A program made the position numbers and the translations under genes. 64,000 nucleotides of DNA from Osedax frankpressi (Eukaryota > Annelida > Polychaeta > Sabellida > Siboglinidae), in contig OZ038314.1 of assembly GCA_964035775.1 (NCBI GenBank), forward strand, positions 4,745,275 to 4,809,274. The letters run 5' to 3'. Shown here piece after piece: positions 1-11,799 of this stretch; position 1 is the stretch's first letter, and each line of letters starts with the position of its first letter. The notes under the pieces are model-generated. The model did not search any database. It was not told the DNA's origin and saw nothing but the letters and a program-made list of their open reading frames with translations.

Positions 1-957
1 TTTAAGTTATAGTTATTTAAGTTATAATTATTTAATTTATAGTTATTTAAGTTATAGTTAATTAAGTTATAGTTATTTAAGTTATAGTTATTTAATTTAT
101 AGTTATTATATTATTATTATTTAAATTATAGTTATTTAACTTATAGTTATTTAAGATAGAGTTATTTAAGTTTTAGTTATATAATTTATTGTTATTTAAG
201 TTATTCTTATTTAAGTTATAGTTATTTAAGTTATAGTTATTTAAGTTATAGTTATTAAATTATAGTTATTTAAGTTATAGTTATTTAAGTTATAGTTATC
301 TAAGTTATAGTTATTAAAGTTATAGCTATTTAATATATACTTATTTAAGTTATAGTTATTTAAGTTATAGTTATTTAAGGTATAGTTATCAAATTATAGT
401 TATTTAAGTTATAGTTATTTAATTTATAGTTATTTAATTTATGGTTATTTATTATAATTATTTAAATTATAGTTATTTAAGTTATAGTTATTTAAGATAT
501 AGTTATTTAATTTATATTATTTAAGTTATAGTTATTTAAGTTATAGTTATTTAAGTTATAGTTATTTAATTTATAGTTTTTTTAATTTATGGTTATTATA
601 TTATAGTTATATAAATTATAGTTATTTAAGTTATAGTTATTTAAGTTATATTTATTTAAGTTATAGTTATTTAAGTTATAGTTATTTAAGTTATAATTAT
701 TTAATTTATAGTTATTTAAGCTATAGTTAATTAAGTTATCGTTATTTAAGTTATAGTTATTTAAATTTTATTTATATAAGTTATAGTTATTGAATTTATA
801 GTTATTTAATTTATAGTTATTTAAGTTATAGTTATTTAAGTTATAGTTATTTAAGTTATAGTTATTTAAGTTATAGTTATTTAAGTTATAGTTATTTAAG
901 TTATAGTTATTTAAGTTATAGTTATTTAAGTTATAGTTATTTAAGTTATAGTTATTT

Positions 958-1170
958 AATTAATAGTAATTTAAGTTATAGTAATTTAAGTTTAGTTATT
1001 TAAGTTATAGTTATTAAATTATAGTTATTTAATTTATAGTTTTTTAATTTATAGTTATTTAAGTTATAGTTATTTAATTAATAGTAATTTAAGTTATAGT
1101 AATTTAAGTTTAGTTATTTAAGTTATAGTTATTAAATTATAGTTATTTAATTTATAGTTTTTTAATTTAT
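958..1170 (+). repeat. 118-bp local tandem duplication
   Basis: The composite AATTAATAGTAATTTAAG, followed by an AGTAATTTAAGTTTAG block and a shortened TTATTAAATTATAG monomer, starts at 958 and again at 1076, a 118-bp step. The second copy diverges near its end, where TTTATAG becomes TTTATGG. The paralogous right-end region shows the same pair at 63031 and 63164, a 133-bp step explained by one extra 15-bp monomer. This is a local expansion inside the satellite. Confidence 0.7.
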
Positions 1171-2399
1171 GGTTATTATATTATAGTTATTTAAATTATA
1201 GTTATTTAAGTTATAGTTATTTGAGATATAGTTATTTAATTTGTAGTTATTTAAGTTATAGTTATTTAAGTTATATTTATTTAAGTTATAGCTATTTAAG
1301 TTATAGTTATTTAAGTTATAGTTATTTAAGTTATGATTATTTAATTTATAGTTATTTAAGTTATAGTTAATTAAGTTATAGTTATTTAAGTTATAGTTAT
1401 TAAAGTATAGTTATTTAAGTTATAGTTATTTAATTAATAGTTATTATATTATTATTATTTAAATTATAGTTATTTAACTTATAGTTATTTAAGATATAGT
1501 TATTTAAGTTTTAGTTATATAATTTATTGTTATTTAAGTTATTCTTATTTAAGTTATAGTTATTTAAGTTATAGTTATTAAATTATAGTTATTTAAGTTA
1601 TAGTTATTTAATTTATAGTTATTTAAGTTATAGTTAATTAAGTTATCGTTTGTTAAGTTATAGTTATTTAAGTTATAGTTATTTAAGTTATATTTATTTA
1701 AGTTATAATTATTTAAGTTATAGTTATTTAAGTTATATGTATTTAAGTTATAGTTATTATATTATATTTATTTAAGTAATATTTATTTAAGTTATAGTTA
1801 TTTAAGTTATAGTTATTTAAGTTATACTTATTTAAGTTATAATTATTTAATTTATAGTTATTTAAGTTATAGTTATTAAATTATAGTTATTTAAGTTATA
1901 GTTATTTAATTTATAGTTATTTTAAGTTATAGTTATTTAATTTATATTTATTTAAGTTATATTTATTTAAGTTATAGTTATTTAAGTTATAGTTATTTAA
2001 GTTATAGTTATTTAATTTATAGTTTTTTGATTTATGGTTATTATATTATAGTTATTTCAATTATAGTTATTTAAGTTATAGTTATTTAAGATATAGTTAT
2101 TTAATTTATAGTTATTTAAGTTATAGTTATTTAAGTTATATTTATTTAAGTTATAGCTATTTAAGTTATAGTTATTTAAGTTAAAGTTATTTAAGTTATA
2201 ATTATTTAATTTATAGTTATTTAAGTTATAGTTAATTAAGTTATAGTTATTTAAGTTATAGTTATTTAATTTATAGTTATTATATTATTATTATTTAAAT
2301 TATAGTTATTTAAGTTATAGTTATTTAAGATATAGTTATTTAAGTTTTAGTTATTTAAGTTTTAGTTATATAAGTTATAGTTATTAAAGTTATAGTTAT

Positions 2400-2474
2400 T
2401 TAATTTCAAATTATTTAATTTCAAATTATTTAATTTCAAATTATTTAATTTCAAATTATTTAATTTCTAATTAT
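2400..2474 (+). repeat. Micro-array of the variant monomer TTTCAAATTATTTAA
   Basis: Four consecutive 15-bp copies of TTTCAAATTATTTAA end in a TTTCTAATTATTATA variant. The variant introduces C into the otherwise C-free strand. It reappears at many HOR positions with different copy numbers: one before the TTTCTAA variant near 10795 and 19910, none near 25370, and three, preceded by two TTTAAAATTATTTAA, near 62290-62360. It behaves like a small variable-number repeat within the larger satellite. Confidence 0.8.
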
Positions 2475-2680
2475 TATATTATAGTTATTTAAATTATAGT
2501 TATTTAAGTTATAGTTATTTAAGATATAATTATTAAAGTTATATTATTTAAGTTATAGTTATTTAATTTATAGTTATTTAAGTTATAGTTATTTAAGTTA
2601 TAGTTATTTAAGTTATAATTATTTAATTTATAGTTATTTAAGTTATAGTTAATTAAGTTATCGTTATTTAAGCTATAGTT

Positions 2681-5600
2681 ATTTAAATTTTAGTTATATA
2701 AGTTATAGTTATTGAATTTATAGTTATTTAATTTATAGTTTTTTAATTTATGGTTATTATATTATAGTTATTTAAATTATAGTTATTTAACGTATAGTTA
2801 TTTAAGACAGAGTTATTTAAGTTTTAGTTATATAATTTATTGTTATTTAAGTTATTCTTATTTAAGTTATAGTTATTTAAGTTATAGTTATTTAAGTTAT
2901 AGTTATTAAATTATAGTTATTTAAGTTATAGTTATTTAAGTTATATTTTACTAAGTTATAGTGATTACAGTTATTTATATTTAAGCTATAGTTATTTAAG
3001 TTATAGTTATTTAATGTATAGTTATTTAATGTATAGTTATTTAAGTTATAGTTATATAAGTTATAGTTATTAAAGTTATAGCTATTTAAATTTTAGTTAT
3101 ATAAGTTATAATTATTGAATTTATAGTTATTAAATTTATAGTTATTTAAGTTATAGTTATTTAAGTTATAGTTATTTAAGTTATAGTTATTTAAGTTATA
3201 GTTTTTTAAGTTATAGTTATTTAAGTTATAGTTATTTAAGTTATAGTTATTTAATTAATAGTAATTTAAGTTATAGTAATTTAAGTTTAGTTATTTAATT
3301 TATAGTTATTTAAGTTATAGTTAATTAAGTTATCGTTAGTTAAGTTATAGTTATTTAAGTTATAGTTATTAAATTATAGTTATTTAAGTTATAGTTATGT
3401 AATTTATAGTTTTTTCATTTATGGTTATTATATTATAGTTATATAAATTATAGTTATTTAAGTTATAGTTATTTGAGATATAGTTATTTAATTTATATTT
3501 ATTTAAGTTATAGTTATTTAAGTTATAGTTATTTAAGTTATAGTTATTTAATTTATAGTTATTTAAGTTATAGTTAATTAAGTTATCGTTAGTTAAGTTA
3601 TAGTTATTTAAGTTATTGTTATTTAAGTTATTGTTATTTAAGTTATAGTTATCTAAGTTATAGTTATTTAAGTTATAGTTATTTAAGTTATAGTTATTTA
3701 AGTTATAGTTATTTAAGTTATAGCTATTTAATATATACTTATTTAATTTATAGTTATTTAAGTTATAGTTATTTAATTTATAGTTATTTAAGTTATAGTT
3801 ATTTAAGTTATAGTTATTTAAGTTATAGTTATTTAAGTTATAGTTATTTAATTAATAGTAATTTAAGTTATAGTAATTTAAGTTATAGTTATTTAATTTA
3901 TAGTTATTTAATTTATAGTTATTTAAGTTATAGTTATTTAAGTTATAGTTATTTAAGTTATAGTTATTTAAGTTATAGTTATTTAATTAATAGTAATTTA
4001 AGTTATAGTAATTTAAGTTTAGTTATTTAATTTATAGTTATTTAAGTTATAGTTAATTAAGTTATCGTTAGTTAAGTTATAGTTATTTAAGTTATAGTTA
4101 TTAAATTATAGTTATTTAAGTTATAGTTATTTAAGTTATAGTTATTTAATTTATAGTTATTTAAGTTATAGTTATTTAAGTTATAGTTATTTAAGTTATA
4201 GTTATTTAAGTTATGATTATTTAATTTATAGTTATTTAAGTTATAATTAATTAAGTTATAGTTATTTAAGTTATAGTTATTAAATTATAGTTATTTAAGT
4301 TATAGTTATTTAATTAATAGTTATTATATTATTATTATTTAAATTATAGTTATTTACTTATAGTTATTTAAGATAGAGTTATTTAAGTTTTAGTTATATA
4401 ATGTATTGTTATTTAAGTTATTCTTATTTAAGTTATAGTTATTTAAGTTATAGTTATTTAAGTTATAGTTATTTAAGTTATAGTTATTTAAGTTATAGTT
4501 ATTTAATTAATAGTTATTTAAGTTATAGTTATTTAAGTTATAGTTATTTAAGTTATAGTTATTTAAGTTATAGTTATTTAAGTTATAGTTATTTAATTTA
4601 TAGTTATTTAATTTATAGTTATTTAAGTTATAGTTATTTAAGTTATAGTTATTTAAGTTATAGTTATTTAAGTTATAGTTATTTAATTAATAGTAATTTA
4701 AGTTATAGTAATTTAAGTTTAGTTATTTAATTTATAGTTATTTAAGTTATAGTTAATTAAGTTATCGTTAGTTAAGTTATAGTTATTTAAGTTATAGTTA
4801 TTAAATTATAGTTATTTAAGTTATAGTTATTTAAGTTATAGTTATTTAATTTATAGTTATTTAAGTTATAGTTAATTAAGTTATCGTTAGTTAAGTTATA
4901 GTTATTTAAGTTATAGTTATTTAAGTTCTAGTCATTTAAGTTATAGTTATTTAATATATACTTATTTAATTTATAGTTATTTAAGTTATAGTTATTTAAG
5001 TTATAGTTATTTAAGTTATAGTTATTTAAATTATAGTTAATTAAGTTATAGTTATTTAAGATATAGTTATTTAATTTATATTATTTAAGTTATAGCTATT
5101 TAATTTATAGTTATTTAAGTTATAGTTATTTAAGTTATATTTTTTAAGTTAAAGTCATTTAAGTTATAGTTATTTAAGTTATAGTTATTTAATTTATAGT
5201 TATTTAAGTTATAGTTATTTAAATTATAGTTATTTAAGTTATAGTTATTTAATATATAGTTACTTAATTTATAGTTATAGCTATTTAAGTTATAGTTATT
5301 TAAGTTATAGTTATTTAAGTTATAATTATTTAATTTATAGTTATTTAAGTTATAGTTAATTAAGTTATAGTTATTTAAGTTATAGTTATTAAATTATAGT
5401 TATTTAAGTTATAGTTATTTAATTTATAGTTATTATATTATTATTATTTAAATTATAGTTATTTAACTTATAGTTATTTAAGATAGAGTTATTTAAGTTT
5501 TAGTTATATAATTTATTGTTATTTAAGTTATTCTTATTTAAGTTATAGTTATTTAAGTTATAGTTATTTAAGTTATAGTTATTAAATTATAGTTATTTAA

Positions 5601-8600
5601 GTTATAGTTATTTAAGTTATATTTTTTTAAGTTATAGTGATTACAGTTATAGCTATTCAAGCTATAGTTATTTAAGTTATAGTTATTTAAGTTATAGTTA
5701 TTTAAGTTATAATTATTTAAATTATAGTTATTTAAGTTATAGTTAATTAAGTTATCGTTATTTAAGTTATAGTTATTAAATTATAGTTATTTAATTTATA
5801 GTTATTTAAGTTATATTTTTTTAAGTTATAGTGATTACAGTTATAGCTATTTAAGCTATAGTTATTTAAGTTATAGTTATTTAAGTTATAGTTATTTGAG
5901 ATATAGTTATTTAATTTATATTTATTTAAGTTATAGTTATTTAAGTTATAGTTATTTAAGTTATAGTTATTTAATTTATAGTTATTTAAGTTATAGTTAA
6001 TTAAGTTATCGTTAGTTAAGTTATAGTTATTTAAGTTATTGTTATTTAAGTTATTGTTATTTAAGTTATAGTTATCTAAGTTATAGTTATTTAAGTTATA
6101 GTTATTTAAGTTATAGTTATTTAAGTTATAGTTATTTAAGTTATAGTTATTTAAGTTATGATTATTTAATTTATAGTTATTTAAGTTATAATTAATTAAG
6201 TTATAGTTATTTAAGTTATAGTTATTAAATTATAGTTATTTAAGTTATAGTTATTTAATTAATAGTTATTATATTATTATTATTTAAATTATAGTTATTT
6301 ACTTATAGTTATTTAAGATAGAGTTATTTAAGTTTTAGTTATATAATGTATTGTTATTTAAGTTATTCTTATTTAAGTTATAGTTATTTAAGTTATAGTT
6401 ATTTAAGTTATAGTTATTTAAGTTATAGTTATTTAAGTTATAGTTATTTAAGTTATAGTTATTTAAGTTATAGTTATTTAATTAATAGTTATTTAAGTTA
6501 TAGTTATTTAAGTTATAGTTATTTAAGTTATAGTTATTTAAGTTATAGTTATTTAAGTTATAGTTATTTAATTTATAGTTATTTAATTTATAGTTATTTA
6601 AGTTATAGTTATTTAAGTTATAGTTATTTAAGTTATAGTTATTTAAGTTATAGTTATTTAAGTTATAGTTATTTAATTAATAGTAATTTAAGTTATAGTA
6701 ATTTAAGTTTAGTTATTTAATTTATAGTTATTTAAGTTATAGTTAATTAAGTTATCGTTAGTTAAGTTATAGTTATTTAAGTTATAGTTATTAAATTATA
6801 GTTATTTAAGTTATAGTTATTTAAGTTATAGTTATTTAATTTATAGTTATTTAAGTTATAGTTAATTAAGTTATCGTTAGTTAAGTTATAGTTATTTAAG
6901 TTATAGTTATTTAAGTTCTAGTCATTTAAGTTATAGTTATTTAATATATACTTATTTAATTTATAGTTATTTAAGTTATAGTTATTTAAGTTATAGTTAT
7001 TTAAGTTATAGTTATTTAAATTATAGTTAATTAAGTTATAGTTATTTAAGATATAGTTATTTAATTTATATTATTTAAGTTATAGCTATTTAATTTATAG
7101 TTATTTAAGTTATAGTTATTTAAGTTATATTTTTTAAGTTAAAGTCATTTAAGTTATAGTTATTTAAGTTATAGTTATTTAATTTATAGTTATTTAAGTT
7201 ATAGTTATTTAAATTATAGTTATTTAAGTTATAGTTATTTAATATATAGTTACTTAATTTATAGTTATAGCTATTTAAGTTATAGTTATTTAAGTTATAG
7301 TTATTTAAGTTATAATTATTTAATTTATAGTTATTTAAGTTATAGTTAATTAAGTTATAGTTATTTAAGTTATAGTTATTAAATTATAGTTATTTAAGTT
7401 ATAGTTATTTAATTTATAGTTATTATATTATTATTATTTAAATTATAGTTATTTAACTTATAGTTATTTAAGATAGAGTTATTTAAGTTTTAGTTATATA
7501 ATTTATTGTTATTTAAGTTATTCTTATTTAAGTTATAGTTATTTAAGTTATAGTTATTTAAGTTATAGTTATTAAATTATAGTTATTTAAGTTATAGTTA
7601 TTTAAGTTATATTTTTTTAAGTTATAGTGATTACAGTTATAGCTATTCAAGCTATAGTTATTTAAGTTATAGTTATTTAAGTTATAGTTATTTAAGTTAT
7701 AATTATTTAAATTATAGTTATTTAAGTTATAGTTAATTAAGTTATCGTTATTTAAGTTATAGTTATTAAATTATAGTTATTTAATTTATAGTTATTTAAG
7801 TTATATTTTTTTAAGTTATAGTGATTACAGTTATAGCTATTTAAGCTATAGTTATTTAAGTTATAGTTATTTGAGATATAGTTATTTAATTTATATTTAT
7901 TTAAGTTATAGTTATTTAAGTTATAGTTATTTAAGTTATAGTTATTTAATTTATAGTTATTTAAGTTATAGTTAATTAAGTTATCGTTAGTTAAGTTATA
8001 GTTATTTAAGTTATTGTTATTTAAGTTATTGTTATTTAAGTTATAGTTATCTAAGTTATAGTTATTTAAGTTATAGTTATTTAAGTTATAGTTATTTAAG
8101 TTATAGTTATTTAAGTTATAGCTATTTAATATATACTTATTTAATTTATAGTTATTTAAGTTATAGTTATTTAATTTATAGTTATTTAAGTTATAGTTAT
8201 TTAAGTTATAGTTATTTAAGTTATAGTTATTTAAGTTATAGTTATTTAATTAATAGTAATTTAAGTTATAGTAATTTAAGTTATAGTTATTTAATTTATA
8301 GTTATTTAATTTATAGTTATTTAAGTTATAGTTATTTAAGTTATAGTTATTTAAGTTATAGTTATTTAAGTTATAGTTATTTAATTAATAGTAATTTAAG
8401 TTATAGTAATTTAAGTTTAGTTATTTAATTTATAGTTATTTAAGTTATAGTTAATTAAGTTATCGTTAGTTAAGTTATAGTTATTTAAGTTATAGTTATT
8501 AAATTATAGTTATTTAAGTTATAGTTATTTAAGTTATAGTTATTTAATTTATAGTTATTTAAGTTATAGTTATTTAAGTTATAGTTATTTAAGTTATAGT

Positions 8601-11600
8601 TATTTAAGTTATGATTATTTAATTTATAGTTATTTAAGTTATAATTAATTAAGTTATAGTTATTTAAGTTATAGTTATTAAATTATAGTTATTTAAGTTA
8701 TAGTTATTTAATTAATAGTTATTATATTATTATTATTTAAATTATAGTTATTTACTTATAGTTATTTAAGATAGAGTTATTTAAGTTTTAGTTATATAAT
8801 GTATTGTTATTTAAGTTATTCTTATTTAAGTTATAGTTATTTAAGTTATAGTTATTTAAGTTATAGTTATTTAAGTTATAGTTATTTAAGTTATAGTTAT
8901 TTAAGTTATAGTTATTTAATTAATAGTTATTTAAGTTATAGTTATTTAAGTTATAGTTATTTAAGTTATAGTTATTTAAGTTATAGTTATTTAAGTTATA
9001 GTTATTTAATTTATAGTTATTTAATTTATAGTTATTTAAGTTATAGTTATTTAAGTTATAGTTATTTAAGTTATAGTTATTTAAGTTATAGTTATTTAAT
9101 TAATAGTAATTTAAGTTATAGTAATTTAAGTTTAGTTATTTAATTTATAGTTATTTAAGTTATAGTTAATTAAGTTATCGTTAGTTAAGTTATAGTTATT
9201 TAAGTTATAGTTATTAAATTATAGTTATTTAAGTTATAGTTATTTAAGTTATAGTTATTTAATTTATAGTTATTTAAGTTATAGTTAATTAAGTTATCGT
9301 TAGTTAAGTTATAGTTATTTAAGTTATAGTTATTTAAGTTCTAGTCATTTAAGTTATAGTTATTTAATATATACTTATTTAATTTATAGTTATTTAAGTT
9401 ATAGTTATTTAAGTTATAGTTATTTAAGTTATAGTTATTTAAATTATAGTTAATTAAGTTATAGTTATTTAAGATATAGTTATTTAATTTATATTATTTA
9501 AGTTATAGCTATTTAATTTATAGTTATTTAAGTTATAGTTATTTAAGTTATATTTTTTAAGTTAAAGTCATTTAAGTTATAGTTATTTAAGTTATAGTTA
9601 TTTAATTTATAGTTATTTAAGTTATAGTTATTTAAATTATAGTTATTTAAGTTATAGTTATTTAATATATAGTTACTTAATTTATAGTTATAGCTATTTA
9701 AGTTATAGTTATTTAAGTTATAGTTATTTAAGTTATAATTATTTAATTTATAGTTATTTAAGTTATAGTTAATTAAGTTATAGTTATTTAAGTTATAGTT
9801 ATTAAATTATAGTTATTTAAGTTATAGTTATTTAATTTATAGTTATTATATTATTATTATTTAAATTATAGTTATTTAACTTATAGTTATTTAAGATAGA
9901 GTTATTTAAGTTTTAGTTATATAATTTATTGTTATTTAAGTTATTCTTATTTAAGTTATAGTTATTTAAGTTATAGTTATTTAAGTTATAGTTATTAAAT
10001 TATAGTTATTTAAGTTATAGTTATTTAAGTTATATTTTTTTAAGTTATAGTGATTACAGTTATAGCTATTCAAGCTATAGTTATTTAAGTTATAGTTATT
10101 TAAGTTATAGTTATTTAAGTTATAATTATTTAAATTATAGTTATTTAAGTTATAGTTAATTAAGTTATCGTTATTTAAGTTATAGTTATTAAATTATAGT
10201 TATTTAATTTATAGTTATTTAAGTTATATTTTTTTAAGTTATAGTGATTACAGTTATAGCTATTTAAGCTATAGTTATTTAAGTTATAGTTATTTAAGTT
10301 ATAGTTATTTAAGTTATAGTTATTTAAGTTATAGTTATTTAATTTATAGTTATTTAAGTTATAGTTATTTAAGTTATAGTTATTTAAGTTATAGTTATTT
10401 AAGTTATAATTATTTAAATTATAGTTATTTAAGTTATAGTTAATTAAGTTATCGTTATTTAAGTTATAGTTATTTAAGTTATAGTTATTTAAGTTATAGT
10501 TATTTAAGATATAGTTATTCAATTATAGTTATTTAAGTTATAGTTATTTAATTTATGGTTATTATATTATAATTATTTAAATTATAGTTATTTAAGTTAT
10601 AGTTATTTAAGTTATAGTTATTTAAGTTATAATTATTTAAATTATAGTTATTTAAGTTATAGTTAATTAAGTTATCGTTATTTAAGTTATAGTTATTTAA
10701 GTTATAGTTATTTAAGTCATAGTCATTTAAGTTATAGTTATTTAAGTTTTAGTTAAATAAGTTATAGTTATTAAAGTTATAGTTATTTAATTTCAAATTA
10801 TTTAATTTCTAATTATTATATTATAGTTATTTAATTTATGGTTATTATATTATATTTATTTAAATTATAGTTATTTAAGTTATAGTTATTTGAGATATAG
10901 TTATTTAATTTATAGTTATTTAAGTTATAGTTATTTAAGTTATATTTATTTAAGTTATAGCTATTTAAGTTATAGTTATTTAAGTTATAGTTATTTAAGT
11001 TATGATTATTTAATTTATAGTTATTTAAGTTATAGCTATTTAAGTTATAGTTAATTAAGTTATCGTTATTTAAGTTATAGTTATTTAAGTTATAGTTATT
11101 TAAATTTTAGTTATATAAGTTATAGTTATTGAATTTATAGTTATTTAATTTATAGTTATTTAAGTTATAGTTATTAAAGTTATAGTTATTTAATTTCAAA
11201 TTATTTAATTTCTAATTATTATATTATAGTTATTTAATTTATGGTTATTATATTATATTTATTTAAATTATAGTTATTTAAGTTATAGTTATTTGAGATA
11301 TAGTTATTTAAATTATAGTTATTTAAGTTATAGTTATTTAAGTTATATTTATTTAAGTTATAGCTATTTAAGTTATAGTTATTTAAGTTATAGTTATTTA
11401 AGTTATGATTATTTAATTTATAGTTATTTAAGTTATAGCTATTTAACTTATAGTTATTTAAGATAGAGTTATTTAAGTTTTAGTTATATAATTTATTGTT
11501 ATTTAAGTTATTCTTATTTAAGTTATAGTTATTTAAGTTATAGTTATTTAAGTTATAGTTATTTAAGTTATAGTTATTAAATTATAGTTATTTAAGTTAT

Positions 11601-11799
11601 AGTTATTTAAGTTATATTTTTTTAAGTTATAGTGATTACAGTTATAGCTATTTAAGCTATAGTTATTTAAGTTATAGTTATTTAAGTTATAGTTATTTAA
11701 GTTATAGTTATTTAAGTTATAGTTATTTAATTAATAGTTATTTAAGTTATAGTTATTTAAGTTATAGTTATTTAAGTTATAGTTATTTAAGTTATAGTT
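2681..11799 (+). repeat. 9119-bp higher-order repeat, copy 1
   Basis: Every rare variant checked here recurs 9119 bp downstream, for example AACGTATAG with AAGACAGAG at 2791/11910, the GATTACAGTTATTTATATT variant near 2963, and GTTTTTTCATTTATGG at 3408. The unit contains three related submodules whose ATGTATTGTT landmark lies at about 4401, 6346 and 8799; steps of 1945 and 2453 bp differ mainly by whole monomers. The left boundary is set where similarity to 11.78 kb breaks down at about 2672-2680. No gene is supported; open frames are repeat-derived. Confidence 0.9.
5842..5860. repeat. Dyad-symmetric monomer pair (TATAGCT - 5 bases - AGCTATA)
   Basis: TATAGCTATTTAAGCTATA forms a perfect 7-bp inverted repeat around a 5-base centre. 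It arises because two adjacent monomers both carry T-to-C at the same place, next to a GATTACAG variant. The same module occurs at 5648-5666 (with a changed centre, ATTCA) and in most HOR families, for example near 7638, 10061, 11644, 26210 and 32520. In the 9119-bp unit pairs of modules are spaced 194 bp apart. It could form a hairpin or bind a dimeric protein; both are speculation. Confidence 0.65.

Larger units (their letters stand above)
1..2680 (+). repeat. Left mosaic satellite flank, same family as the right end
   Basis: Monomer variants are irregular here and no large tandem period is completed. Landmarks occur in the same order as in 61.1-64.0 kb: the TTATTATATTATTATTATTT block near 100, the ATATATACTTATTTAA block near 330, GGTATAGTTATCAAATT near 380, the ATTTATTATAATTATTT block near 445, and TATATGTATTTAAG at about 1735. 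From about 1038 to 1912 the offset to the right end is 62088 bp with few differences. The segment is therefore a rearranged copy of the 1.88-kb HOR family. No gene is seen. Confidence 0.75.

Noticed and set aside
1-2680. CRISPR-like array of regular short repeats
   Set aside because: The repeats are 15 bp and contiguous, with no unique spacers, leader or cas genes.
4401-4730. Open frames of 109-124 codons on the + strand (also near 6346, 8799, 13520, 15465, 17918 and 23378) as protein-coding genes
   Set aside because: They are translations of the 15-bp satellite (YSYLS repeats) that stay open only because 15 is divisible by three. There is no promoter, codon structure or unique sequence, and length changes with monomer number.
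10175-10522. Open frames of 115-125 codons on the - strand (also near 19294, 24754, 32632, 34720, 37525, 42759 and 47493) as genes
   Set aside because: They read NNYNL repeats from the reverse strand of the same monomer. They recur only because the HORs were duplicated.
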